DNA from: Hydrogenophaga taeniospiralis
GTDB taxonomy: Bacteria > Pseudomonadota > Gammaproteobacteria > Burkholderiales > Burkholderiaceae_C
Assembly (NCBI RefSeq): GCF_020510445.1
Contig: NZ_JAHBAG010000001.1
Location: forward strand, 4,688,501-4,752,500
Length of the DNA: 64,000 bases
Direction of reading: 5' to 3'
Made by a program: the position numbers and the translations under genes. Below the pieces are notes generated by a model. It was given only the letters and a program-made list of their open reading frames with translations. It did not search any database and was not told the DNA's origin. This document shows, in pieces, positions 54,385-62,867 of the stretch (position 1 is its first letter; each line of letters opens with the position of its first letter).

Positions 54385-55968
54385 ATGAACGCCACACCCC
54401 TGCTCCCCAACTTCCTCGCCGGCCGCTGGCAAGACGGCACCGGCCACGGCGCCACCCTGCTCGACCCGGTACTGGGCACGCCGCTGGTGCGCGTGAGCAG
54501 CGCCGGGCTGGATCTGGCCGAAGGTTTTGCCTTTGCCCGCGAACAGGGTGGCACCGCCCTGCGGGCACTCACTTACCGACAACGCGCCGCGCTGCTGGGC
54601 GAGATCGTGAAGGTCTTGCAGGCCAACCGCGACGCCTACTACGAGATCGCCACCGCCAACTGCGGCACCACCACCAAGGATTCGGCGGTGGACATTGACG
54701 GCGGCATCTTCACCCTGGGCTACTACGCCAAGCAGGGTGAGGCCCTGGGCGACGCCAAGCTGCTGCTCGACGGCGAGCGCATCCGCATGGCCAAGGACCC
54801 GGTGTTCCAGACCCAGCACATCATGAGCCCCACGCGCGGCGTGGCGCTGTTCATCAACGCCTTCAACTTCCCGAGCTGGGGCCTGTGGGAAAAGGCCGCG
54901 CCGGCCCTGCTCTCGGGCGTGCCGGTGATCGTCAAACCCGCCACCGCTACCGCCTGGCTGACCCAGCGCATGGTGAAGGACGTGGTGGACGCCGGCATCC
55001 TGCCCGCGGGCGCGCTCTCGGTGGTCTGCGGCTCGTCCGCCGGTCTCATGGACCAGCTCGGCCCCTTCGACGTGGTGAGCTTCACCGGCTCGGCCGAAAC
55101 GGCGCGCATCATCCGCAGCCACCCGGCCGTGGCCCAGCGCTCGGTGCGCTGCAACATCGAGGCCGACAGCCTGAACAGCGCCCTGCTCGACCCGGCCGCT
55201 GCCGCGGGCGACGAAGCCTTCAACCTGCTGGTGAACGAGGTGGTGCGCGAGATGACGGTCAAGAGCGGCCAGAAGTGCACCGCCATCCGGCGCATCTTCG
55301 TGCCGCGCGCGCTGTTCGACGCCACCGCCCAGGCCATCGCCGCCAAGCTCGCCAAGACCACCGTGGGCAACCCGCGCAACGAAGCCACGCGCATGGGTGC
55401 GCTGGTGAGCCGCGAGCAGTACGACAGCGTACTGGCCGGCATCGCCCACCTGAAGACCGAAGCCGAAGTCTTGTTCGACGGCAGCGCCGCCGCGTTGGTG
55501 GATGCCGACCCGGCGGTGGCCGCCTGCGTGGCACCGGTGCTGCTCGGCCACCGCCAGCCGGCGCAAGCCAAGGTGTTGCACGAGGTCGAGGTGTTCGGCC
55601 CGGTCGCCACCCTCATGGCCTACGACAGCCTGGAACAGGCGCTGGAGCTGATCCGCCGCGGCGAAGGTTCGCTGGTGGCTTCGGTCTACAGCGCCGACCC
55701 GGCCTTCATCGCCCACGCCGCCGGCGAGCTGGGCTCCAGCCACGGCCGCGTGCACGCCATTTCGCCCGACGTGGCCGCCGTGCAGAGCGGCCACGGCAAC
55801 GTGATGCCCATGAGCCTGCACGGCGGCCCGGGCCGCGCCGGTGGCGGCGAAGAGCTGGGCGGCCTGCGCGCGCTGGGCTTTTACCACCGCAGATCTGCCG
55901 TGCAGGGCAGCACGGCGGCATTGGACATACTGTGCTCCCCCCGCGCCGCCTTCGGCGTCACCCCCTAG
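54385..55968 (+). CDS. boxD: 3,4-dehydroadipyl-CoA semialdehyde dehydrogenase BoxD
   Basis: Oxidises the BoxC product to 3,4-dehydroadipyl-CoA with NADP; 527 residues. ALDH features: INAFNFPSWGLWEKAAPALL, VVSFTGSAETARIIRSH, the catalytic Cys in MTVKSGQKCTAIRRI and VFGPVATLMAY. The start MNATPLLPNFLAGRW at 54385 is preferred over an upstream TTG at 54364. The last ten residues (SPRAAFGVTP) and the TAG stop are encoded by an intergenic repeat copy, so the natural C-terminus has been replaced or extended. First gene of the plus-strand box operon. Confidence 0.93.
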   Translation: MNATPLLPNFLAGRWQDGTGHGATLLDPVLGTPLVRVSSAGLDLAEGFAFAREQGGTALRALTYRQRAALLGEIVKVLQANRDAYYEIATANCGTTTKDSAVDIDGGIFTLGYYAKQGEALGDAKLLLDGERIRMAKDPVFQTQHIMSPTRGVALFINAFNFPSWGLWEKAAPALLSGVPVIVKPATATAWLTQRMVKDVVDAGILPAGALSVVCGSSAGLMDQLGPFDVVSFTGSAETARIIRSHPAVAQRSVRCNIEADSLNSALLDPAAAAGDEAFNLLVNEVVREMTVKSGQKCTAIRRIFVPRALFDATAQAIAAKLAKTTVGNPRNEATRMGALVSREQYDSVLAGIAHLKTEAEVLFDGSAAALVDADPAVAACVAPVLLGHRQPAQAKVLHEVEVFGPVATLMAYDSLEQALELIRRGEGSLVASVYSADPAFIAHAAGELGSSHGRVHAISPDVAAVQSGHGNVMPMSLHGGPGRAGGGEELGGLRALGFYHRRSAVQGSTAALDILCSPRAAFGVTP

Positions 55969-56023
55969 GGGGCGATGCGAGTGGCCCGGCGAAGCCGGTT
56001 CCACCGCATCCTGGGCTCGGACC
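55937..56023 (+). repeat. Copy of the dispersed repeat at the boxD 3' end
   Basis: CCCCCCGCGCCGCCTTCGGC, GTCACCCCCTAGGGGGCGAT and GCGAGTGGCCCGGCGAAGCC followed by GGTTCCACCGCATCC. It begins inside boxD and contains its stop. Its 45 bases 55967-56011 match the inverted copy at 51422 exactly. Confidence 0.9.
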
Positions 56024-56083
56024 CTTCTCGCCGGAAAGTCCCCGAGCCCGCCAATGATCCATCGACAAGACAGGAGACAAACC

Positions 56084-57664
56084 ATGAGCCACACCGAAAC
56101 CCCCACCCCACCCGAGCGCTTCAATTTCGCGCGCCACCTCATCGCGCTCAACGCCGGCCGCGCCGGCAAGATCGCGCTGATCGACGACGCGGGCGCGCTC
56201 AGTTACGGCCAGCTCGCCGAGCAGGTGCAGCGCTTCTCGGCCGCGCTGCAGGCGCTGGGCCTCAAGCGCGAGGAGCGCGCGCTGCTGCTGATGCACGACA
56301 GCAGCGACTGGGTGGTGGCCTTCCTCGGCGCGCTGCACGCGGGCGTGGTGCCGGTCTGCGTGAACACGTTGCTGACCGCCAAGGACTACGCCTACATGCT
56401 GGCCGACAGCCGTGCGCAGGCGGCCCTGGTCTCGGCCGCGCTGCTGCCCACGCTGCAGACCGCGCTGGACGCCGGGGGCAACGAGGTGAAGCAGCTGATA
56501 GTCTCGCGCGCCAAAGACCCGCTGCCCGCGGGCGCGCACGACTTCGCGGCGCTGGTCGCGGCCCATGCCCCGGGCAGCGCCGCCGACACGCACGGCGACG
56601 AACCGGCGTTCTGGCTCTATTCCTCGGGCTCCACCGGCGCGCCCAAGGGCACGGTGCACAGCCAGGCCAACCTCTACTGGACGGCCGAGCTCTACGGCAA
56701 GGCGGTGCTGGGTCTGCGGGAAAACGACACGGTGTTCTCCGCCGCCAAGCTGTTCTTCGCCTATGGCCTGGGCAACGGCCTGTCGTTTCCCTTGAGCGTG
56801 GGCGCCAGCGTGGTGCTGATGGCCGAGCGGCCGACACCGCAGGCGGTGTTCAAGCGCATGACCGAGCACCGACCCACCGTGTTCTACGGCGCGCCCACCG
56901 GCTACAGCGGCATGCTCGCCAGCCCCGAGTTGCCCACGCGCGAGCAGGTGGCGCTGCGCCTGTGTTCGTCGGCCGGTGAGGCCTTGCCGCGCGACATCGG
57001 CGAGCGCTGGAGCGCCCGCTTCGGTTGCGAAATCATCGACGGCATCGGCTCCACCGAGATGCTGCACATCTTCCTCTCCAACCGCCCGGGCGACGTGCGC
57101 TACGGCACCACCGGCAAGCCCGTGCCGGGCTACGAAGTGCAGCTGCGCGACGAGGACGGCAGCGTCATCACCGGCCACAACATGATCGGCGACCTCTACA
57201 TCCAGGGGCCGAGCAGCGCCCTGCTGTACTGGAACAACCGCGCCAAGTCGCGCGACACCTTCCAGGGCACGTGGACCAAGAGCGGCGACAAGTACACCCG
57301 CGACCCCGACGGCTACTACACCTACGCCGGCCGCAACGACGACATGCTGAAAGTCAGCGGCATCTACGTGAGCCCGTTCGAGGTAGAGGCCACGCTGGTG
57401 CAGCACCCGGCCGTGCTCGAAGCCGCGGTGATCGGCAAGACCGACGACGACGGCCTGGTCAAGACCAAGGCCTATGTGGTGCTCAAGGCCGGCGCCCAGG
57501 CCACCGAAGCGGAGCTGCAGGCCTTCGTGAAGGAAAAGCTCGCGCCCTACAAGTATCCGCGCTTCATCGAATTCATGGACGAACTGCCCAAGACCGCGAC
57601 CGGCAAGATCCAGCGCTTCAAGCTGCGCGAACTGGAGAACCAGCGCCTGTTCGTGCACCGCTGA
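56084..57664 (+). CDS. bclA: Benzoate-CoA ligase
   Basis: Activates benzoate to benzoyl-CoA with ATP and CoA, the first committed step of the box pathway; 526 residues. ANL-family motifs: YSSGSTGAPKGTVHSQ (AMP/P-loop), GIGSTEMLHIFLSN, AGRNDDMLKVSGIYVSPFEV and PKTATGKIQRFKLRE with catalytic Lys. ACAGGAGACAAACC precedes the ATG. It lies 115 bp after boxD, behind a repeat copy, and is followed by a terminator-like hairpin. Confidence 0.95.
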   Translation: MSHTETPTPPERFNFARHLIALNAGRAGKIALIDDAGALSYGQLAEQVQRFSAALQALGLKREERALLLMHDSSDWVVAFLGALHAGVVPVCVNTLLTAKDYAYMLADSRAQAALVSAALLPTLQTALDAGGNEVKQLIVSRAKDPLPAGAHDFAALVAAHAPGSAADTHGDEPAFWLYSSGSTGAPKGTVHSQANLYWTAELYGKAVLGLRENDTVFSAAKLFFAYGLGNGLSFPLSVGASVVLMAERPTPQAVFKRMTEHRPTVFYGAPTGYSGMLASPELPTREQVALRLCSSAGEALPRDIGERWSARFGCEIIDGIGSTEMLHIFLSNRPGDVRYGTTGKPVPGYEVQLRDEDGSVITGHNMIGDLYIQGPSSALLYWNNRAKSRDTFQGTWTKSGDKYTRDPDGYYTYAGRNDDMLKVSGIYVSPFEVEATLVQHPAVLEAAVIGKTDDDGLVKTKAYVVLKAGAQATEAELQAFVKEKLAPYKYPRFIEFMDELPKTATGKIQRFKLRELENQRLFVHR

Positions 57665-57701
57665 GCCCGGCAGACCACCCGCCTGTCAGGGCAAGCCGAA
57701 A

Positions 57702-57736
57702 GGCCCGGGAATACCCCGACCCGGGCCGCCTTGTTT
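57702..57736 (+). terminator. Terminator-like hairpin between bclA and the binding-protein gene
   Basis: GGCCCGGG (57702-57709) pairs perfectly with CCCGGGCC (57720-57727) around a 10-base loop, then GCCTTGTTTT. The U tract is interrupted, so read-through or attenuation is possible. Confidence 0.65.
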
Positions 57737-57794
57737 TGATTACCAAACATAACCATACTGACCGACCGGAGACAACAAGCAAGAGGAAGACACC

Positions 57795-58925
57795 ATGGTT
57801 CGATCGGCATGGCTGGCCTGTGGCTGGCTGTTGGCAGCGTGTGCCCACGCGAATGACGCGGGCATCACCCCCACCGAAATCCGGCTCGGCGCCTCGGCCG
57901 TGCTCTCGGGCCCGCTGGGCCCGCAGACCGTGCAGTATGGCGAGGGCTCGCGCCTGCTGTTCGATGCGGTCAACGCCAGTGGCGGCATCCACGGCCGCAA
58001 GATCAGCTACGTCACGATGGACGACGGGTTCGACCCCAAACGGGCGGTCGACAACACGCAGAAGCTGCTCAAGGACCACAAGGTCTTCATGATCTTCAAC
58101 AACACGGGCACCGCCCAGACGGCGGCTGTGTTGCCGCTGCTCAAGGAGTCACGGACCATCCTGTTCGGCCCGGTCACGGGCGCTTCGGCCTTCCGCGACA
58201 ACTTCAACCCCCTGGTCTTCCACGTGCGGGCCAGCTACGGCCAGGAGGCCCGGCGCATCCTGTCCCAGCTCAAGCAGAGCGGCATCGGCCGCGTGGCCGT
58301 GTTCTACCAGGACGACGGGTTCGGCAAGGCCCTGCTGGCGGAGCTGAAGAAGGCCTCCGAGGCCGAACAGCTCCCCTTCGTGGCCGAAATCCAGGTGGAC
58401 CCCAAGCAACCCGACTTCACCGCGGCCGCCGCCGCCACGGCCCAGGCGCAACCCCAGGCGGTGGTCATGGGCACCGCCGGCAGCACCTTCACGAGCTATA
58501 TCAAGGCGGTGCAGCTGACCCCGGTCAAGCCCGGCTTCTACGGTTTCTCGGTCGCCAGCCTGGACGTGATCAACCGCGAGCTCAAGGAGAAGGCGCGCGG
58601 CACCATCCTTGCGCAGATCATGCCGTCGTTGCGCAACACCACCGTTCCGGTGGTGGCGGAATACCTCAAGCTGCTGCGCGAAAAATCGCCCGACGCCACA
58701 CCCTCGGCGTCGCAGTTCGAGGGCTTCGTGCACGCGCGCCTGCTGGTCGAGGGCCTCAAGCGCACCGGCCGGGAGCTCAGCACGGACGCCTTCATCAGGA
58801 CCATGGAGGGCGCCGGCGAGATCGCTTTCGGCCGCTTCACCGCGCGCTACGCGCCCAACTCCCACAACGGATCGAGCTACGTGGAGCTGGCCATCGTCGA
58901 CGCCGACGGGCAACTGCGCTACTGA
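57795..58925 (+). CDS. Periplasmic ligand-binding protein, Leu/Ile/Val-binding type, without ABC partners
   Basis: A 376-residue type-I periplasmic binding protein: ITPTEIRLGASAVLSGPLGP, LLFDAVNASGGIHGRKISYV, IGRVAVFYQDDGFGKALLAE and TPSASQFEGFVHARLLVEGL. The leader WLACGWLLAACAHA ends either at a Sec site or at a lipobox (LAAC). No LivHMGF-type permease or ATPase gene lies near, unlike the complete aromatic-acid ABC sets in some box clusters. It may bind benzoate for a remote transporter or act as a sensor. AGAGGAAGACACC precedes the ATG. Function inferred from location. Confidence 0.85.
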   Translation: MVRSAWLACGWLLAACAHANDAGITPTEIRLGASAVLSGPLGPQTVQYGEGSRLLFDAVNASGGIHGRKISYVTMDDGFDPKRAVDNTQKLLKDHKVFMIFNNTGTAQTAAVLPLLKESRTILFGPVTGASAFRDNFNPLVFHVRASYGQEARRILSQLKQSGIGRVAVFYQDDGFGKALLAELKKASEAEQLPFVAEIQVDPKQPDFTAAAAATAQAQPQAVVMGTAGSTFTSYIKAVQLTPVKPGFYGFSVASLDVINRELKEKARGTILAQIMPSLRNTTVPVVAEYLKLLREKSPDATPSASQFEGFVHARLLVEGLKRTGRELSTDAFIRTMEGAGEIAFGRFTARYAPNSHNGSSYVELAIVDADGQLRY

Positions 58926-61900
58926 CCCGCTGACCCGGCGCCGCCGGCCGGCGCGGGCGCCAGCAGCAGTTTCAGTTCCCGGATCAACTGGGCCTCGGTG
59001 AAGGGTTTGTCCAGGCGCCTCATCACCCCCAGGCGCCGGAACTCGTCCGCCATCGCCTCGTCCATGCGACCGCTGGCCACCACCACCGCGATCTCGGGCA
59101 GCATGCGCCGCAGCGCGCGCACGAAGGCCAGGCCGTCCATGCCGGGCATGTGCAGATCCGTCACGATGGCCCGCAGATCGGCCCCGTGCTGCGCCACCTG
59201 CAGCAGGCCGTCGGCGCCATCGGTGGCGGTGACCACCTGGAAGTTCAAACGCTGCAGAACCGCCCGCCCCACCTCGCGCACGGCGGCTTCGTCATCGACG
59301 AACAGCACCGTTTCACCCTGCCCGCGGAATTCGCTGGTCGCCACCGGAACGGCGGCCTCACCCGAACGAACGTCTTCGGCCGGCAGATAGACCGCGAACG
59401 TCGCGCCCTGGCCGGGCTGGGAATAGACCTGCACGAAGCCCGCATGGCTCTTGACGATGCCGAGCACGGTGGACAGTCCCAGTCCGGTGCCCTTGTCCGG
59501 GCTCTTGGTGGTGAAGAAGGGGTCGAAGATCCGGTCGAGCAATTCGGGGGGGATGCCCTCGCCCGTGTCGCGCACGCGCAGGGCCACATAGCGGCCAGGC
59601 CGCGCGTCGACGATGGAGCGGGCATAGGCGGCGTCGAGCTCCACGGGCGAGGCCGTGAGGGTGAGGGTGCCGCCCTCGGGCATGGCATCGCGGGCGTTGA
59701 CGCACAGGTTCAACAGCACCTGGTGCAGTTGCGTGGCGTCGGCCGACACCGTCGGCAACTCGGGCGCGCACTCGACCACCAGATGAATGTTCTTGGGGAA
59801 GCTGCCGTTCATCAGGCTCTCCAGCTCCCGGAGCATGCGCTCGGGCGGCAGCGGGGCCCGGTCCCCCTCCGCGCCCTTGGCGAAGGTGAGCAACTGGCGC
59901 ACCATGTTGGCGCCGCGCTGGGCGCTGCCCTGGATCATCTCGAACAGCCGGGCCTCCTCGGGGTACTGTTCCTTCAGCATGCCCATGCCCATGAGCACGG
60001 GCGCGAGGGCGTTGTTCAGGTCGTGCGCCACACCGCCGGCCAGCGTGCCCAGGCTTTCGAGCCGCTGCGAGCGCAGGTGCTGGCGCTCGATGAGCTTCAT
60101 CTGCGTGATGTTCTCGTGCGAGACCACCACGCGCACCTCGCCCTCGCCGGGAAAGCGTTCCACGCGGCACAGGAACCAGTGCGGGTCGGCCTCGTGCCGC
60201 ACGCTGTATTCATGCAGGAACTCCTTCTGCTCGCCCCGGATGACCGCGCGAATGCCGGTGGCGACGGGGCGGCTGTCACCGTTCAGCGTGCCGCAGGCGT
60301 GGTCGCACGAGGCGAGGTAGTCCGCCCCCTCGCGGACCAGCGCGGGGTCGCCGAACTCGGTCCATGCGCGGTTGGCGGCCAGGACCACGCCCCGCCCGTC
60401 GAGGATCACCACGCGCGCGCTCAGGGCGTCGAGCGTGGCGCGGGCAAAACGCTCGCTCTCGATCACGGTCTGGGTCTGCCGGGCCACGCGCTGCTCCAGC
60501 TCCTGGTTCAGGAGCGACAGCTCATGCTCGATGTTCTTGCGCTCGGTGATGTCAAGCCAGTAACCGATGATCTCGATCGGCCTGCCCGTGGCGTCGCGCA
60601 CCAGCCGGCGCTGGTCGTGCACCCAGCGGTAGCTGCCGTCGCCACGGCGCAGGCGGTATTCGCTGAGATGCGAGCCCTGCTCGACCACCCAGGGCAGTTC
60701 GGCGGCGACCCGCGCCCGGTCATCGGGGTGCACCTGGCTCGCGCCCAGTTGGCCGTCGCCGATCAGGTCCTCGGGCTGCAGGCCCATCAATTGCGTCACG
60801 TTCGGACTCACGTACACGGCCGCGTAGGGCGCCGTGGCCTCGCGGGTGTAGATCGCCACCGGGCTGGACGACACCAGGAAGTTCAGGCGCGACTCGCTGG
60901 CGCGCAGCACCGCCTCGGCCGCCTTCATGTGGCTGATGTCGGTCTGGATCACGATGTACTGGTACGGAACACCCTCGGCGTTCAGGAACGGGGTGATCGT
61001 GGTCTTCACCCAGTAGGGGCTTCCGCCCTTGCGCCGGCAGCAGATCTCGCCGTGCCACACCCGCCCCGAGGTGACCTGGCGCCAGATGCCGCGCGCAAAG
61101 CCGCCGGGCTGCTGGTGCGAGCGCAGGATGCGGCAATGTTGCCCCAGCAGTTCCTCGCGGTTGTAGCCGCTGACCTGGCAGAACAGGTCGTTGGCGTAGA
61201 TCAGCGTTCCCCTGCGGTCGGCGATGCTGACGATGGCGTGCTGGTCCAGCGCCAGGTGTTCGCGCTCGCGTTCGTAGAGCGTGGTCTGCAGCCGTTCGCG
61301 CAGGGCGCTGTTCTGCCGCGCGCGCCGCGCGCGCGCGCTCACCGCGGCCACCAGGTGGTCGGGCCGCACCGGCTTGACGAGGAAGTCGTCGCCCCCCAGA
61401 TTGAGCGCCAGCAGCTGCTGGGTCGGGTCGGTCTCGGCCGAGAGAAACAGCACCGGCAGGTGCAGATAGGCGTCGCGTTCGCGCAGCGCCGCGGCCAGCT
61501 CGGGCCCGCTGGCCTCGGGCATGTACACGTCGAGCAGCAACACGTCGGGCTGGAACCGGTCGAGCTCGTGCAGGGTCTGCAAGGGCTGCGACAGGGAATG
61601 CACCTCCATGCCGGCCGCGCGCAACACACTGGCTTGCGCCTGCAGCAGCAGGGGATCGTCGTCCACCAGCAGCACACGGTAGGGCTGCATCGGCTGGCGC
61701 CCGGTGAGCGCGTCCAGCAGGTTCACCAGCCGGCCGGCCTCCAGGGGCTGGGTCAGCGTGCGGCTGATGCCGGCGCGCGAGGCCGCCAGGCGCACCGGCA
61801 GCTCGTCGTCCTCGAGCGCGAGCACCACGGGAATGCGGCCGTGCAGGCCCAGGCCCAACTCCTTGACCAGCGCGGCGCCCACCGGATCGGCTTCCGGGAA

Positions 61901-62488
61901 CGCCGTGTCCAGCACCACCGCCGCCGGAGGCACCGCGCCGGCGGCCGCCAAGGCCTCGCGAAGGCCGGCCACGTCGGTCAACACGCGGACCCGGTAGCCC
62001 GCATCCGACAGGCCCTGGCGCAATCGGCCCGCCTGTGCCGTGTCGGTTTCGACCAGAAAGATCCAGGGCCGGGCATCGGGGCGCAGGGGCTCCACCACCG
62101 GCGGGGCGCTTGGCGCCACCTGCTCCAGCAGCGTGCGGGCCAGGGCAACCAGCCGCCGCAGCCCTTCGCCCACGTTCCGCCAAGCGCTCTCGCTGGGCGC
62201 GCCACCCGCACCCGGGCCACGGACCAGCGCGGTCAGCGGTTGTTCCGCCTGACGCGCCGCGTCGGACAACGCCGGCATGCCAAAAACGCCCGCCGTCCCG
62301 GTCAGGCTGTGCACCACGCGGTGCAGTGCCTCGGCCTCGGCCAGGTCCCAGCGCTGGGGTGAGAGCCGCCTGAACAGGGTTTCGATGCTGCCCAGTCGGG
62401 TGGGCAGCTGCTCGGCGAATCGCCGGTTCAATTCGTCCAGCGCCGCGGCGGCCGCGTCGTGCCGGTCCTGGGTGCCTGCATCACTCAT
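58919..62488 (-). CDS. Hybrid histidine kinase with N-terminal HPt and three receivers
   Basis: A 1189-residue cytoplasmic protein. Order: HPt (1-125; His60 in [10 protein letters not shown]); pseudo-receiver (about 141-262, keeping [11 protein letters not shown] but with Gln in place of the signature Lys); receiver (about 270-390; [30 protein letters not shown]); two or three PAS domains (430-720, with [20 protein letters not shown]); HisKA ([15 protein letters not shown], near 823); HATPase (930-1020); C-terminal receiver (1050-1175; [13 protein letters not shown]). No transmembrane segment. Its start overlaps the single receiver gene by eight bases. Confidence 0.92.
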   Translation of the reverse strand: MSDAGTQDRHDAAAAALDELNRRFAEQLPTRLGSIETLFRRLSPQRWDLAEAEALHRVVHSLTGTAGVFGMPALSDAARQAEQPLTALVRGPGAGGAPSESAWRNVGEGLRRLVALARTLLEQVAPSAPPVVEPLRPDARPWIFLVETDTAQAGRLRQGLSDAGYRVRVLTDVAGLREALAAAGAVPPAAVVLDTAFPEADPVGAALVKELGLGLHGRIPVVLALEDDELPVRLAASRAGISRTLTQPLEAGRLVNLLDALTGRQPMQPYRVLLVDDDPLLLQAQASVLRAAGMEVHSLSQPLQTLHELDRFQPDVLLLDVYMPEASGPELAAALRERDAYLHLPVLFLSAETDPTQQLLALNLGGDDFLVKPVRPDHLVAAVSARARRARQNSALRERLQTTLYEREREHLALDQHAIVSIADRRGTLIYANDLFCQVSGYNREELLGQHCRILRSHQQPGGFARGIWRQVTSGRVWHGEICCRRKGGSPYWVKTTITPFLNAEGVPYQYIVIQTDISHMKAAEAVLRASESRLNFLVSSSPVAIYTREATAPYAAVYVSPNVTQLMGLQPEDLIGDGQLGASQVHPDDRARVAAELPWVVEQGSHLSEYRLRRGDGSYRWVHDQRRLVRDATGRPIEIIGYWLDITERKNIEHELSLLNQELEQRVARQTQTVIESERFARATLDALSARVVILDGRGVVLAANRAWTEFGDPALVREGADYLASCDHACGTLNGDSRPVATGIRAVIRGEQKEFLHEYSVRHEADPHWFLCRVERFPGEGEVRVVVSHENITQMKLIERQHLRSQRLESLGTLAGGVAHDLNNALAPVLMGMGMLKEQYPEEARLFEMIQGSAQRGANMVRQLLTFAKGAEGDRAPLPPERMLRELESLMNGSFPKNIHLVVECAPELPTVSADATQLHQVLLNLCVNARDAMPEGGTLTLTASPVELDAAYARSIVDARPGRYVALRVRDTGEGIPPELLDRIFDPFFTTKSPDKGTGLGLSTVLGIVKSHAGFVQVYSQPGQGATFAVYLPAEDVRSGEAAVPVATSEFRGQGETVLFVDDEAAVREVGRAVLQRLNFQVVTATDGADGLLQVAQHGADLRAIVTDLHMPGMDGLAFVRALRRMLPEIAVVVASGRMDEAMADEFRRLGVMRRLDKPFTEAQLIRELKLLLAPAPAGGAGSAGQ

Positions 62489-62867
62489 GGTGGTCCCCCC
62501 ACACGCTGCGCACCTGCGCCGCCAGCGTCATCGGGTCAAACGGTTTGGGAATCACGGCCAGCGCGCCCAGCGCCGTGTAGTGCTGCACTTCCTGCGGTTG
62601 CACCTTGGCGGTCATGAAGATCACCGGCACGCGGGCCAGCGCAGGCAGCGCGCGCAGGGCCTTGAAGGTGCCCGGGCCGTCCATGCCCGGCATCATCACG
62701 TCGAGCAGCACCAGGTCGGGGGCAAAGGCCTGGGCCTCGCGCACGGCCTGCTCGCCGGACGAGCACACCAGCACCTGGAAGCCACCCACCATCTCCAGAG
62801 CAATGCGGGCCACGGCCTGGATGTCGGGTTCGTCTTCGACGTACAGAATGCGTTGCAGTGTGCTCAT
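62481..62867 (-). CDS. Single-domain response regulator (CheY-like)
   Basis: A 128-residue receiver only: RILYVEDEPDIQAVARIALE, phospho-Asp in LVLLDVMMPGMDGPG, Thr/Ser in VIFMTAKVQ and Lys in VIPKPFDP. With no output domain it is likely a phosphate shuttle between the two flanking hybrid kinases. Overlaps at both ends (ATGA-type with the upstream kinase, eight bases with the downstream one) indicate one transcript. Confidence 0.92.
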   Translation of the reverse strand: MSTLQRILYVEDEPDIQAVARIALEMVGGFQVLVCSSGEQAVREAQAFAPDLVLLDVMMPGMDGPGTFKALRALPALARVPVIFMTAKVQPQEVQHYTALGALAVIPKPFDPMTLAAQVRSVWGDHHE

